The notes below the pieces were generated by a model, which worked only from the letters and a program-made list of their open reading frames with translations, was not told where the DNA came from and ran no database searches. A DNA stretch of 64,000 nucleotides from Marinobacter zhejiangensis (GTDB lineage: Bacteria; Pseudomonadota; Gammaproteobacteria; Pseudomonadales; Oleiphilaceae), in the NCBI RefSeq assembly GCF_900114775.1, contig NZ_FOUE01000002.1:248001-312000 (forward strand), written 5' to 3'. Positions within the stretch are counted from its first letter, which is position 1, and each line of letters starts with the position of its first letter. Shown piece after piece: positions 8,783 to 18,662 of the stretch. Both the position numbers and the translations under genes were made by a program.

Positions 8783-9619
8783 ATGGCGATCAGCACAACC
8801 CCTAGCGGTGTTTCGGTGGCTCCCCGCCATCTGGAATTTGATGTATCCCAGGACCTGAAAACGGACTGGTACGGCAACGACGCCTTCCGAACGGCGTTTT
8901 TCAATGCCCTGTCTTTGCAGTTCCCTGACGGTGAGCAGCAGTTCATCAATGCGGTCCGGTTGTATCGGGAGCGGATCGACGACCCCAAACTGAAACAGGA
9001 AATTCGCGGGTTTATTGGCCAGGAAGCGCTGCACAGCCGTGAACACCGGGCCTATAACGACGCCCTGAAGGCTCGTGGCTATGACATTGACGCCATTGAC
9101 CGGCGCTTCATGAAACATATGAAGTGGGTTAGCCGTTTGTCCGCCAGCCGTCAGCTTGCCGGTACCTGTGGCGCTGAACATTACACCGCGGTGTTGGCTA
9201 ATGCGATTCTGAGCCACCCGGAATGGATGGCCGGGGCGACCCCTAACATGCGACGGCTATGGCGCTGGCATGCGATTGAGGAAACCGAACACAAATCGGT
9301 GGCTTTCGATGTGTATCAACACTGTATTGGCAATGAGCGGCTGCGGCGTATTGTCTTTTTGTTTGTGACCTACCACTTTTTCAAGTTCACCTTCCTCAAC
9401 ACCTGCAGCCTGTTGAAGGCCGATGGCAAGCTCTGGAGCCTGAAGACCTGGTTGGGGGGCATGAATTTCCTGTGGGGGAAACCGGGAGTGATCCGCCGCT
9501 GCCTGCCGGATTTCCTGGCCTACCTGCGTAAGGGCTTTCAGCCCTGGCAGCAGGACAACCGGGCGCTGCTGGAGCGGAGCCTTGAAGACCTTGAGGAGAT
9601 GCCGGCACAACCGGGTTGA
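8783..9619 (+). CDS. PF10118 metal-dependent hydrolase-like protein (278 aa)
   Basis: This belongs to the family annotated as predicted metal-dependent hydrolases (PF10118), an all-helical ferritin-like protein. Candidate metal ligands are visible as E/H clusters: GEQQFINA, GQEALHSREH, CGAEHYTA and the strong HAIEETEHKSVAFD motif around residue 170, a carboxylate/histidine pattern typical of di-metal sites. No substrate is established for the family. The ATG has GGGAGG close upstream. The gene stands alone between terminated units. A possible -10 (TACAAT, 8712-8717) lies upstream, with TTGATC 20 bases before it, an unusually long spacer. Confidence 0.88.
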   Translation: MAISTTPSGVSVAPRHLEFDVSQDLKTDWYGNDAFRTAFFNALSLQFPDGEQQFINAVRLYRERIDDPKLKQEIRGFIGQEALHSREHRAYNDALKARGYDIDAIDRRFMKHMKWVSRLSASRQLAGTCGAEHYTAVLANAILSHPEWMAGATPNMRRLWRWHAIEETEHKSVAFDVYQHCIGNERLRRIVFLFVTYHFFKFTFLNTCSLLKADGKLWSLKTWLGGMNFLWGKPGVIRRCLPDFLAYLRKGFQPWQQDNRALLERSLEDLEEMPAQPG

Positions 9620-9772
9620 TCAGGCGAACGTCAAGCCTGTTGATTCGCCACAGAAACAGCACCCTGACTGGGAGCGGGTGCTGAATTAATGATCGATTTG
9701 TGATAAAAATGGCGGCCTGGAAAACAACGATAATAAAAGCGACCCACAGGGTCATCACCCCGGAGGCCTCCG

Positions 9773-10723
9773 ATGCGAGTTGGTCTGATTGTAGACTCAG
9801 CCTGTGACTTACCTTATGAATTCCGGCGCCAGCACGACCTGTTTGTCTTGCCGGTCACTGCCCGGATCGACCATCAAACCTATGTTGATGAGCACGACCC
9901 GGTGCGAACTCAGGAGTTCTACCAGAGCGGCCTGCTGCAGAAGGGGCATCACGCTGAAACTGAAGCGTTTTCGGTACAACAAATCCATGACCTGTTCATG
10001 GAGAAGATCGTAAACCAGTTTGACATTGCGATCTGTGAGACGGTAACCCGGTCCCGCAGCCTGATTTACCAGAATGCCAGCGAGGCCATGAATTCGGTCA
10101 TGGCCCAGTACCGGGAAGTACGTAATGCGGCCGGGGTTCCGGGTAGTTTCTCGATGCGGGTGGTCGACAGTAAACAGATTTTTGCAGGGCAGGGGCTGTT
10201 GGCTGCCCACACGCTGCGTTTGATTGACCAGAAACTGTCGAAGAATGCGCTGCGCAACGAGATTGAGCGGTTCTCAGATAACATCTATACCTGCGTCATT
10301 CCGCGAGATCTGCACTACATCCGCGAGCGTGCCCGTCGGCGTGGTGACAAGAGCGTCTCTGCCGTGGTGGCTTTTCTTGGCAAGGCCCTGAACATCACGC
10401 CGGTGATTTTTGGCCAGGGGGTGGAAGGCCAGCCCGTTGCCAAAACCCGTAGCTTTGACGTTGCTGTGGAGAAGGTGATGAACTACGCGACCGGCCGGGT
10501 TCAGGCGGGGCTTCTGACCCCCTACGTCAGCCTGTCCTGTGGCATGACCTGGACCGAAATCGAAGAATTGCCAGGTCTAAACCGCCTGCGGGATGCCTGT
10601 GAGCAGCAGGGCATCGAATTGCTGCTGTCCCAGATGGGCATCACCAGCAGCATCTATCTGGGCCCGGGAAGCGTGTGCCTGGCGCTGGGTGCAGAGCCTC
10701 ACCGGTTCAGCGATTTTCAATAG
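9773..10723 (+). CDS. DegV-family fatty-acid binding protein (316 aa)
   Basis: DegV/FakB-type proteins bind a fatty acid in a two-domain alpha/beta fold. The N-terminus VGLIVDSACDLPYEF holds the typical DSxxDLP motif; later landmarks are VVDSKQIFAGQGLLA (the family's VxDSxxxSxGxG region, with IFAGQ in place of the usual serine-rich form) and VEGQPVAKTRSF. In Firmicutes FakB hands fatty acid to the kinase FakA. No FakA-like gene is in the window, so the role in this organism is unknown. GGAGG lies just before the ATG. It reads as a single gene followed by an unknown protein on the same strand. Confidence 0.85.
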   Translation: MRVGLIVDSACDLPYEFRRQHDLFVLPVTARIDHQTYVDEHDPVRTQEFYQSGLLQKGHHAETEAFSVQQIHDLFMEKIVNQFDIAICETVTRSRSLIYQNASEAMNSVMAQYREVRNAAGVPGSFSMRVVDSKQIFAGQGLLAAHTLRLIDQKLSKNALRNEIERFSDNIYTCVIPRDLHYIRERARRRGDKSVSAVVAFLGKALNITPVIFGQGVEGQPVAKTRSFDVAVEKVMNYATGRVQAGLLTPYVSLSCGMTWTEIEELPGLNRLRDACEQQGIELLLSQMGITSSIYLGPGSVCLALGAEPHRFSDFQ

Positions 10724-10855
10724 TGGTCAGGCCCGGCCGGGCTTGGCCGAGCTGCGGCTATTTCGGGTTTTTCCGGCGAACGTCCGGGCTGGGGCTTCGT
10801 GGTAGCCTCGCCCTGACATAGCTTCTCTTCTCTGGCTTCCACTGGGACTGACACC

Positions 10856-11890
10856 ATGACCACATCACCGGCCGATCTCGTCAATGCGTTGCTGGAGCAA
10901 CACGTCAAGCATGAAATGGCGGCCCTCAAGGGCGCTAAGCTCCGCAAGATGATTGAGCGCGAAGTCAGTGAACTGATGGTGCTGGCTGATACCGTCACCC
11001 TTGGCAGGGCGGTGTCGCCTGACCAGGTGATGGGGGTGATCCGGCGTCTGGTCATGGACATGGAACTGGATGGCGGGATTCCTGAGCTTGCCGGAGAAAT
11101 GGCGGCCAAAGTGATGAATGCTCCGGTGCAGGCAGACACGCTGCTCAAGGATGTACTCAGCCGGGAGCAGACGACCTCGATTCTTGAGCAGGTGCTGGAG
11201 CTCAAGCATCACCGGGAGCGGATGATCAGCAGTGTGATGGCCCACCCGGTGTACCAGGAGCTGGTCTCCAGCGTGGTCTACCAGGGCCTGGTCAGCTACC
11301 TCTATGAAGACAACCTGATTACCCGCAGTGTGCCGGGTGTCGGCTCGATGATGAAGTTCGGCAAGAAGATGGCGAATAAGGCGGTACCGGGACTGGACGA
11401 AAGTTTCGAGCGCCGGATCAAGGCCTGGCTGTCGGATAGCTTGCCGGGGCTGATCAGTCGCAGCGAACAGTTCCTGCACAAAGCGCTGAGTGATGACGAA
11501 CTCCGCGACACCGTGATGGCGGCCTGGATCACGCTGGAGGGCCGCACCATTGGTGAGCTGAGGGAAGGGCTGGGGGACATCCAGCTGCAGGAGTTCGTGG
11601 TGCTGGGCTATGAATTCTGGCTCAGCTTTCGCCAAACCCCGTACTTTGAAGGCTGCTGCGAGGCTGTGGTGAACCACCTGTTCGAGAAGTACGGTAATCA
11701 GTCCCTGGCCACCCTGTTGGACGATATCGGGGTGGATGAAGGGATGATTATGGCGGAAATGGACGCCTTCATTTTGCCGCTGGTGGACGTCCTGCGAGAG
11801 GAAGGGTATCTTGAAGGCTTCTTGCGCCGACGGCTGTCATCGTTCTATAAGTCCGCCGCGGTGAAAAAAATCCTTCAGCTGGATGCCTGA
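10856..11890 (+). CDS. Unknown, mostly helical soluble protein (344 aa)
   Basis: I recognise no family. The protein is rich in Leu, Glu, Met and Asp, is predicted by eye to be mostly alpha-helical, and has neither signal peptide nor clear membrane segments. Hydrophobic patches such as VYQELVSSVVYQGLVSYLYE look amphipathic. The start has GGGACTG upstream and the coding frame is clean over its whole length. It follows DegV and precedes LysE on the same strand, with gaps of 132 and 44 bases, so it may share a transcript with LysE. Possible functions cannot be stated. Confidence 0.8.
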   Translation: MTTSPADLVNALLEQHVKHEMAALKGAKLRKMIEREVSELMVLADTVTLGRAVSPDQVMGVIRRLVMDMELDGGIPELAGEMAAKVMNAPVQADTLLKDVLSREQTTSILEQVLELKHHRERMISSVMAHPVYQELVSSVVYQGLVSYLYEDNLITRSVPGVGSMMKFGKKMANKAVPGLDESFERRIKAWLSDSLPGLISRSEQFLHKALSDDELRDTVMAAWITLEGRTIGELREGLGDIQLQEFVVLGYEFWLSFRQTPYFEGCCEAVVNHLFEKYGNQSLATLLDDIGVDEGMIMAEMDAFILPLVDVLREEGYLEGFLRRRLSSFYKSAAVKKILQLDA

Positions 11891-11934
11891 GCCGTAACTC
11901 CCTGACCAGGCATGTTTATCGGGAGCGGTGTTGC

Positions 11935-12573
11935 ATGCCTTCCATTGAACTGCTTGGTGCTTATCTGGTCGCTATTTTCCTGCTGACCATTTCCCCCGGC
12001 GTCGACACCTTACTGACCATACGGAATACCGCTCGCTCGGGCGTACGCTCAGGGGTTGTCACGAGTGTTGGCATTTGCAGTGGGCTGTTTATCCATGCGG
12101 GCCTCTCAGCGGTGGGGATTTCGCTGATTCTGGTCCAAACCGCCTGGGCTTTTAGCGTGCTCAAATGGGCCGGAGCCTGCTACCTGGTCTGGCTTGGCCT
12201 TAATAGCCTGAGGCAGGCCTGTGTGCGACCTGCCGTCGGTGTTGCCAGCCAGCCGCCGCAACCTCAGCACTCCCGGTTTGCCCGGGACTTCCGCGAAGGC
12301 GTGCTTTCGAATGTGCTTAATCCCAAAACAGCACTGTTCTATATGGCCCTGTTACCTCAGTTTATTGATCCTCAAGGGAGTGTGTTGTTGCAATCCATGC
12401 TGCTGGCTGCGATCCATTTTGTAATGGGACTTGTGTGGCTGTCCGGCGTGGCTGTGGTGGTGGCTCGTTCCCGTGGGCTGGCCTCCCCGGGGTGGCTCAA
12501 GCGGATGATGCATGGTCTCACCGGTGGGGTTTTCATTGGGGTTGGTGCCAAAGTGGCACTTTCGCAGGCGTAG
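11935..12573 (+). CDS. LysE/RhtB-family amino-acid exporter (212 aa)
   Basis: A six-helix inner-membrane exporter of the LysE superfamily. The N-terminal helix ends in the family motif (FLLTISPGVDTLLTIRNTA), where SPGxDxL is diagnostic, and GVLSNVLNPKTALFYMALLPQFI carries the second conserved NPK motif. Family members export amino acids or related metabolites such as homoserine lactones; the substrate here is unknown. The gene lies 42 bases upstream of a P-type ATPase, with both genes reading the same way. The length is normal. Confidence 0.92.
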   Translation: MPSIELLGAYLVAIFLLTISPGVDTLLTIRNTARSGVRSGVVTSVGICSGLFIHAGLSAVGISLILVQTAWAFSVLKWAGACYLVWLGLNSLRQACVRPAVGVASQPPQPQHSRFARDFREGVLSNVLNPKTALFYMALLPQFIDPQGSVLLQSMLLAAIHFVMGLVWLSGVAVVVARSRGLASPGWLKRMMHGLTGGVFIGVGAKVALSQA

Positions 12574-12615
12574 GGCACCTTTCCAACTTTCCGGATCACA
12601 GAGGTGGTTCTGAGA

Positions 12616-15318
12616 ATGGAGCAGCGTGATCAATGGCACCGCGTGACGGTGGATGCAGCTTTAGCGGCTTTGGAAACTTCGCCCCAGGGGCTGTCTCAAC
12701 CTGAGATAGAGGCCCGACACCAGCGCTATGGAGCCAACCGGCTGCCAGCGCCACCGCCCGAGCGCGCGTTCCTCCGTTTTCTCCGTCAGTTTCATCATAT
12801 TCTGATCTATGTGTTGATTGGTGCCGCCACGATTACTGGTCTGCTCGGGCACTGGCTCGACACGTCGGTGATTCTCGCTGTTGTGCTTCTAAATGCGCTC
12901 ATTGGTTATGTTCAGGAAGGCCGGGCCGCCCGAGCCATCACGGCTATCCGTCACATGTTGGCACCACAGGCTTCCGTTCTGCGCAGCGGCCGTAGGCTGT
13001 CGGTTGCAGGAGAGGACCTGGTTCCCGGTGATGTGGTACTGCTGGATGCCGGAGACCGGGTGCCGGCAGACCTTCGGCTGATCAGGGCTCACAGTCTCCA
13101 GATTCAGGAAGCGATTCTTACCGGAGAGTCTGTCGCTGTCGATAAACAGACTGAGCCACTGGGTAAGGCGGCGGCCATTGCGGACCGTTCGTGTATGGCA
13201 TATAGCGGAACCACCGTCACCCGAGGGCAGGGGTGTGGTGTGGTTGTTGCGACAGGGGGCCTAACCGAGGTTGGGCAGATCAGCGGCATGCTAGTCAATG
13301 TGGATACGCTGAAAACGCCGCTGATTGAACAAATGGAAGTTTTCGCTCGCTGGCTTACGCTGGTGATTGCGATTGTTGCCGGGCTTTTACTGGTGTACGG
13401 CCACTTTGTCCAGCAACAGGCGTTTGCCGGTCTATTTATGGCGGTGGTCGGGCTTTCCGTGGCAGCGATTCCTGAGGGTTTGCCGGCGGTGCTGACCATT
13501 ACGCTGGCGGTAGGCGTACAGGCTATGGCCAAGCGGCATGCGATCGTTCGGCGACTGCCTGCTATCGAGACCATCGGCTCAGTCTCGGTGATTTGCACGG
13601 ACAAAACCGGAACTCTGACCCGGAATGAAATGAGTGTGGCCACGCTGGTAGCTGGTGGCCAGCATTTTGACGTCGAGTGCTCGGGCTATGCCCCAACGGG
13701 TTCTCTGACCTTAGCCCGCGACGTTGTGGCGCCAGAGTCGTTGCCTTTGGCTGTGGAACTGTTGGTGCGTACCGCCGTGTTGTGTAACGACGCGGAACTG
13801 CACAAGCAGGAAGCCTCCTGGCATGTCGAAGGAGATCCCATGGAGGGGGCGTTGTTAGCGCTAGCGGGTAAAGTAGAACTCTACCCCGAGGAACTCCGCA
13901 GTCGGTGGCGACGAACGGATGTGATTCCATTTGATACCCGCCATCGGTTTATGGCCACGCTCAATCATGACCACCGGGGCCATGGCAGCATTTTCTTGAA
14001 AGGAGCCCCGGAAGCTGTGTTGGCTCTTTGCGTGGGGCAACTCGACGTCAATGGTGACGTACAACCGCTAGAGGAGAGGCAGTGGCATCGCTTGGCGGAA
14101 CAGATTGCAGCCGCGGGTCAGCGGGTGCTGGCGTTTGCCTATCGCCCGGTTTCTGCCAGTCACTCAGTCGTTGAGCTGGCGGATCTTGAACAAGACTTGG
14201 TGATGATTGGCTTGGCTGGGTTTATTGACCCTCCACGGGAAGAAGCTTTGGCGGCAGTGGTGGAGTGTCAGCGGGCGGGAATTGCGGTCAAGATGATTAC
14301 AGGGGATCACGCCAGTACTGCCGCGGCTATTGGTCATCAGCTGGGGTTACCGAACAGTCACCATACCCTGACAGGCACAGAGCTAGACAGGCTCAGCGAA
14401 GATCAGTTGGCAGCAGTAGTCCGGGACATCAATATTTTTGCCCGCACCAGCCCTGAGCATAAACTGCGCCTGGTCAAAGCCCTGCAATCCCAAGGTATGA
14501 CGGTGGCTATGACGGGGGATGGTGTCAATGATGCCCCGGCGTTACGTCGTGCGGATATTGGCATCGCTATGGGCGGGAAGGGCACTGAGGCGGCCAAGGA
14601 GGTGTCAGACCTGGTGCTTGCTGACGACAATTTTGCCTCGATTGTGGCCGCGGTTCGGGAGGGACGTACGGTCTGGGACAATATTCGAAAGATGATCGGC
14701 TGGACACTACCGACCAGCAGCGGTGAAGCATTTGCCATTGTTGTCGCGTTGCTTGCAGGGCTTGCTTTGCCGGTGACTCCTATCCAGATTCTCTGGGTTA
14801 ACATGATCACCACCGTTTCCCTCGGGTTGGCTCTTGCCTTTGAGCCCACAGAAGAAGGTGCAATGCGCCGCTGCCCGCGTCCGAGACATGATTCTCTGCT
14901 CTCTGGGGCCTTGTTGTGGCAAATCGCCTTGGTTACTGCGTTGATCGTGTGTGGCGTTTTTGGGATTTACTCATACGCGGTTGGACAGGGATATACCGTA
15001 GAACTGGCGAGAACCCTTGCAATGAACACGCTGGTGGTTATGGAGATTTTCTATCTGTTCTTTATTCGGAATATGAACAGTACGACCAGCTCCTGGAACC
15101 TGGTTCGCGGTACGCCGGTGGTCTGGCTCGCGGTAGTGGGCGTCACGCTTGGTCAGGTGGTGATCACCTATTTGCCGCCGGCCCAAACGGTTTTTGGCAC
15201 CCGGGCAGTTTCATTGGTGGACGCGGTGCTGGTCATCGCTATCGGCTTTGCCCTGTATGTCGCTGTGGAGCTGGAGAAGCAGCTTCGATTGCGTCTGATA
15301 CGCGCAGGACAGCCATAA
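12616..15318 (+). CDS. P2-type cation-transporting ATPase (900 aa)
   Basis: An inner-membrane ion pump of the Ca2+/Na+-like P2 class. Domains in order: the cation-ATPase N domain (residues about 5-70), the actuator with LTGESV, the phosphorylation site [15 protein letters not shown], the hinge [21 protein letters not shown], and C-terminal membrane helices. The ion-binding helix 4 reads [18 protein letters not shown], the PEGLP form of Ca2+, Na+/K+ and related pumps rather than the CPx form of heavy-metal pumps. The ion is probably Ca2+, Na+ or Mn2+, undecided. I chose ATG 12616, with GAGGTGG upstream, over GTG 12604. Its stop codon is embedded in the stem of a bidirectional terminator. Confidence 0.9.
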   Translation: MEQRDQWHRVTVDAALAALETSPQGLSQPEIEARHQRYGANRLPAPPPERAFLRFLRQFHHILIYVLIGAATITGLLGHWLDTSVILAVVLLNALIGYVQEGRAARAITAIRHMLAPQASVLRSGRRLSVAGEDLVPGDVVLLDAGDRVPADLRLIRAHSLQIQEAILTGESVAVDKQTEPLGKAAAIADRSCMAYSGTTVTRGQGCGVVVATGGLTEVGQISGMLVNVDTLKTPLIEQMEVFARWLTLVIAIVAGLLLVYGHFVQQQAFAGLFMAVVGLSVAAIPEGLPAVLTITLAVGVQAMAKRHAIVRRLPAIETIGSVSVICTDKTGTLTRNEMSVATLVAGGQHFDVECSGYAPTGSLTLARDVVAPESLPLAVELLVRTAVLCNDAELHKQEASWHVEGDPMEGALLALAGKVELYPEELRSRWRRTDVIPFDTRHRFMATLNHDHRGHGSIFLKGAPEAVLALCVGQLDVNGDVQPLEERQWHRLAEQIAAAGQRVLAFAYRPVSASHSVVELADLEQDLVMIGLAGFIDPPREEALAAVVECQRAGIAVKMITGDHASTAAAIGHQLGLPNSHHTLTGTELDRLSEDQLAAVVRDINIFARTSPEHKLRLVKALQSQGMTVAMTGDGVNDAPALRRADIGIAMGGKGTEAAKEVSDLVLADDNFASIVAAVREGRTVWDNIRKMIGWTLPTSSGEAFAIVVALLAGLALPVTPIQILWVNMITTVSLGLALAFEPTEEGAMRRCPRPRHDSLLSGALLWQIALVTALIVCGVFGIYSYAVGQGYTVELARTLAMNTLVVMEIFYLFFIRNMNSTTSSWNLVRGTPVVWLAVVGVTLGQVVITYLPPAQTVFGTRAVSLVDAVLVIAIGFALYVAVELEKQLRLRLIRAGQP

Positions 15319-15353
15319 AAAAGGGGAAGCGACGCTCCCCCTTTTTTATGGCT
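15311..15353. terminator. Bidirectional terminator between ATPase and fdxA
   Basis: A perfect 16-bp inverted repeat: AGCCATAAAAAAGGGG (15311-15326) pairs with 15338-15353, enclosing an 11-base loop. It has a T-rich 3' arm on both strands, so it can stop transcription arriving from the ATPase (+) and from fdxA (-). The ATPase stop codon TAA (15316-15318) lies inside the left arm. Confidence 0.92.
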
Positions 15354-15381
15354 GTTGTCTTACCCTATCCGGGCAGAGCCT

Positions 15382-15705
15382 TCAGCGCTCCAGGTACTGC
15401 AGCTTGTTGGGCTTGCCATCCCACTCTTCTGCATCCGGAAGCGGATCTTTTTTCTCGGTGATGTTGTCCCATTTGGCCGCCAGGTCAGCGTTGATTTCAA
15501 CAAACTGGACCTGATCTGCAGGCAGTTCGTCTTCAGAGAAGATGGCCTCAGCAGGACATTCCGGCTCACACAGCGCACAGTCGATGCACTCGTCCGGATC
15601 AATTACCAGAAAGTTTGGGCCTTCGTAAAAGCAGTCCACCGGACATACTTCAACACAGTCAGTGTATTTGCACTTGATGCAGTTATCAGTAACGACAAAT
15701 GCCAT
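15382..15705 (-). CDS. fdxA: Seven-iron ferredoxin FdxA (107 aa)
   Basis: A small electron carrier with one [3Fe-4S] and one [4Fe-4S] cluster. The N-terminal ligands sit in [21 protein letters not shown] (residues about 9-29) and the second cluster in [17 protein letters not shown]. The length and the C-terminal tail ([19 protein letters not shown]) match FdxA of Azotobacter and Pseudomonas. It lies downstream of mutS on the same strand, separated by 160 bases, which probably hold its own promoter. The fdxA-mutS neighbourhood is typical of pseudomonad-like genomes. Confidence 0.97.
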   Translation of the reverse strand: MAFVVTDNCIKCKYTDCVEVCPVDCFYEGPNFLVIDPDECIDCALCEPECPAEAIFSEDELPADQVQFVEINADLAAKWDNITEKKDPLPDAEEWDGKPNKLQYLER

Positions 15706-15865
15706 AGTCAGATCCCTGTTCGGTGGTCGTTCTCATCAGTACGGAATTGTGTGGGTCAGCCTGAGTAATGCAAATGCCCAGGCTGCCAATTCGCAACTCC
15801 TGAATTTATAGCGCGATATTGTAGGGAGCGCCTCTCGCTGTCGCAAGCTTCAGGCTGCTATAAGG

Positions 15866-18493
15866 TTATGCCTTCAACTTTTTTTGCAGCTCGTACAGTT
15901 CGTTCAACGCCTGCCGGGGCGTTAGGTCATCCAGATCCAGGTTCGCCAGGGCCAGTTCGACCTGGCTGGGCTCCAGGGTGGCAAACATGTCACCCTGGAA
16001 CGCGGGGGGCTCGGCAGGGTGGGCCGTAGCGACAGGGTTGCCGGGACTGGTTAACTGCGGCGCTGATGGCGCTGAGGAACCTTCCAGTTGGGCCAGCTGG
16101 GCCTTGGCATTGCTGATCACGCCCTGGGGCACGCCTGCCAGTTTAGCCACCTGCAGACCATAGCTCTGGCTGGCCGGACCTTCGTGGACGTTGTGCAGGA
16201 AGACAATGCTGTCGTCATGTTCCGTGGCCGTCAGGTGAACGTTCACCGCGTGTTCCAGTTCTTCCGCCAGTTGCGTCAGTTCGAAGTAATGGGTGGCGAA
16301 CAGGGTGTAGCTGCGAATGTCGCGAGCCAGGTGCTCCGCCGTTGCCCAGGCCAGGGACAGACCATCAAAGGTACTGGTGCCCCGGCCCACTTCGTCCATC
16401 AGGACCAGGCTGTGTTCAGTGGCATTGTGAAGGATGTTGGCGGTTTCGGTCATTTCGACCATGAAGGTGGAGCGGCCACCGGCAATGTCGTCCGACGAAC
16501 CCATGCGGGTGAAAATCCGGTCCACCGGACCGAGTACTGCCCGGTTGGCGGGAACAAAGCTGCCGGTATACGCCAGCAGGGCAATCAGCGCAGCCTGGCG
16601 CATGTAGGTGGACTTACCGCCCATGTTCGGGCCGGTGATCACCAGCATGCGGCGCTTTTTGTCCATCAACAGGTTGTTGGGTACGTAAGGTTCGCTCAGC
16701 AGCTGCTCAACCACTGGGTGGCGACCGTCTTCGACGTCGAAGCCCGGCTCCAGGCGAAATTCCGGTGCACAGAAACGCAGGCTGGTTGCGCGCTCAGCAA
16801 AGTTGGCCAGTACGTCCAGTTCCGCCAGGGCCTGGGCGGTATCCTGAAGTTGCGCAAGGGTGGCAGCCAGGGTTTCCAGGATCTCGTCATACAGCGATTT
16901 TTCCCGCGCCAGGGCACGGCTCTTGGCACTCAGGGCCTTGTCTTCGAAGACCTTCAGCTCAGGGGTAATGAAACGCTCGGCATTTTTCAGGGTCTGGCGA
17001 CGGATGTAATCCACCGGAGCCTGCTCGGATTGGGCCCGGCTGATTTCGATGTAATAGCCGTGAACCCGGTTGTAGCCGACTTTGAGGGTGCTGATGCCGG
17101 TTCGCTCCCGTTCCCGGGTTTCCACATCCAGCAGGTACTGACCGGCGTTTTCGCTGATGTTGCGAAGCTCGTCCAGCTCGCTGTCGAAGCCATCGCGGAT
17201 GACCCCGCCGTCGCGGATGACCACCGGCGGGTTATCGATAATGGCCCGCTCCAGCAGGTCGGCATGGTCGGGGTACTCGCCAATGGTTTCGGCCAGGCTC
17301 TTGATATGGCTGGCGCCAATGTGCGACAGGGTTTGCTGCAGGTCCGGTAAGGCCGCAAAAGCGTCCCGCAACCGGGCCAGGTCCCTTGGGCGGGCCGAAC
17401 GCAGGGCCACGCGGGCGAGGATACGCTCCATGTCGCCGACGGCCTTGAGGGACTCATGCACCGGCTCGTAATGGAAACCATCAAGCAAGGCTGACACCGC
17501 CTGTTGTCGCTGCTCAACGGTGTGAACGTCCCGCAGTGGGCGGTTCAGCCAGCGCCGCAGTTGCCGCCCGCCCATCGCCGTGGCGGTCCGGTCCATTACC
17601 CAGGCCAGGGTGTGCTGGGTGCCTCCCATCAGGTTGGTGTCGATCTCCAGGTTACGGCGGCTGGTGGCATCCAGTATCACCGCCTCGTCCCGGCTTTCTC
17701 GGGTGAGCTTGCGGATATGGGGCAGGGCGGTGCGCTGGGTTTCGCGGGCGTACTGGAGCAGGCAGCCCGCTGCGCAGGTCGCCAGGCTAAGGTCTTCGCA
17801 TCCGAAACCGGTCAGGTCACGTACTTGCAACTGTTGGGTGATCACCCGCATGGCGGTATCGAACTCGAACAGCCAGGGGCCCTGGCGACGGACGCCGGTG
17901 AAACCGTCCAGTACGTCGTCGTAGGGGAAGTCCTCACTGATCAGGATTTCGGCGGGGCGCAGACGCTGAAGCTCCCCCCGCAACTCGTCCAAACTATCCA
18001 GCTCAGAGATGGCAAAGCGGCCGCTGGATATGTCCAGGGAGGCAAAGCCGAAACGTTCCCGCAGGCAGTAGATGGCCGACAGCAGGTTGTCGCGGCGGTC
18101 CTCGAGAAACGCCTCGTCGGACAGGGTCCCGGGTGTCACGACCCGCACGACCTGGCGTTCAACCGGGCCTTTGCTGGTGGCGGGGTCGCCAATCTGTTCA
18201 CAGATCGCAATGGACTGACCAGTACGGACCAGCCGGGCGATGTAGTTCTCGGCGGCGTGGTACGGAATCCCGGCCATGGGAATCGGTTGGCCTCCGGACT
18301 GACCCCGAGCCGTCAGGGTAATGTCGAGGATGTCAGCCGCTTTCTTGGCATCGTCATAGAACAGCTCATAGAAATCCCCCATTCGATAGAACACCAGCTC
18401 ATTGGGGTGCTCCCCTTTGATTCTCAGGTACTGCTGCATCATTGGGGTATGGGCGGTTTTCTTGGCGTCTGATTTTGCTGATTCTTTCGACAT
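15866..18493 (-). CDS. mutS: DNA mismatch repair protein MutS (875 aa)
   Basis: MutS recognises base mismatches and short loops and starts strand-directed repair with MutL. The mismatch-reading motif is visible as [11 protein letters not shown] near residue 40 (the Phe-x-Glu wedge in GDFYE). The ABC-type ATPase domain has Walker [26 protein letters not shown] and [11 protein letters not shown]-terminal tetramerisation tail ends [11 protein letters not shown]. The ATG at 18493 gives the expected length; the frame stays open upstream to 18796, but that part has no family sequence. A long stretch of opposite-strand open frames is only its shadow. Confidence 0.97.
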   Translation of the reverse strand: MSKESAKSDAKKTAHTPMMQQYLRIKGEHPNELVFYRMGDFYELFYDDAKKAADILDITLTARGQSGGQPIPMAGIPYHAAENYIARLVRTGQSIAICEQIGDPATSKGPVERQVVRVVTPGTLSDEAFLEDRRDNLLSAIYCLRERFGFASLDISSGRFAISELDSLDELRGELQRLRPAEILISEDFPYDDVLDGFTGVRRQGPWLFEFDTAMRVITQQLQVRDLTGFGCEDLSLATCAAGCLLQYARETQRTALPHIRKLTRESRDEAVILDATSRRNLEIDTNLMGGTQHTLAWVMDRTATAMGGRQLRRWLNRPLRDVHTVEQRQQAVSALLDGFHYEPVHESLKAVGDMERILARVALRSARPRDLARLRDAFAALPDLQQTLSHIGASHIKSLAETIGEYPDHADLLERAIIDNPPVVIRDGGVIRDGFDSELDELRNISENAGQYLLDVETRERERTGISTLKVGYNRVHGYYIEISRAQSEQAPVDYIRRQTLKNAERFITPELKVFEDKALSAKSRALAREKSLYDEILETLAATLAQLQDTAQALAELDVLANFAERATSLRFCAPEFRLEPGFDVEDGRHPVVEQLLSEPYVPNNLLMDKKRRMLVITGPNMGGKSTYMRQAALIALLAYTGSFVPANRAVLGPVDRIFTRMGSSDDIAGGRSTFMVEMTETANILHNATEHSLVLMDEVGRGTSTFDGLSLAWATAEHLARDIRSYTLFATHYFELTQLAEELEHAVNVHLTATEHDDSIVFLHNVHEGPASQSYGLQVAKLAGVPQGVISNAKAQLAQLEGSSAPSAPQLTSPGNPVATAHPAEPPAFQGDMFATLEPSQVELALANLDLDDLTPRQALNELYELQKKLKA

Positions 18494-18662
18494 TAAGGGC
18501 TGGTCAATCCGCTTGGTTGCATGGGGCGCGTGGACACCTCCGGGCTCTACCGGAGGAGAAGCGCACTTTGAATGGGGCATTATCCAGCCTGTCGCAGCTA
18601 ATGCAAAATCTGAAATAGAGGTTGGTTGCAGTGGTTGCCTGGATGGAATGAAGGCGAGCCCG

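Noticed and set aside
10731-10742. GCCCGGCCGGGC palindrome after the DegV gene
   Set aside because: A 12-base self-complementary run with no loop and no T run; it may be chance in GC-rich sequence and is not a convincing terminator.
16088-17350. Long plus-strand open frame opposite mutS (420 codons)
   Set aside because: It lies entirely inside mutS on the opposite strand. mutS has all family motifs; this frame has none and arises from the codon bias of the real gene.
17504-18472. Plus-strand open frame opposite the mutS N-terminus (322 codons)
   Set aside because: Same reason: a shadow of mutS, without a ribosome site or family sequence.
18494-18662. Thiamine riboswitch beside the NMT1/THI5-like kinase
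   Set aside because: I looked for the conserved TPP-aptamer core (CTGAGA and downstream partners) around the pair and saw none.
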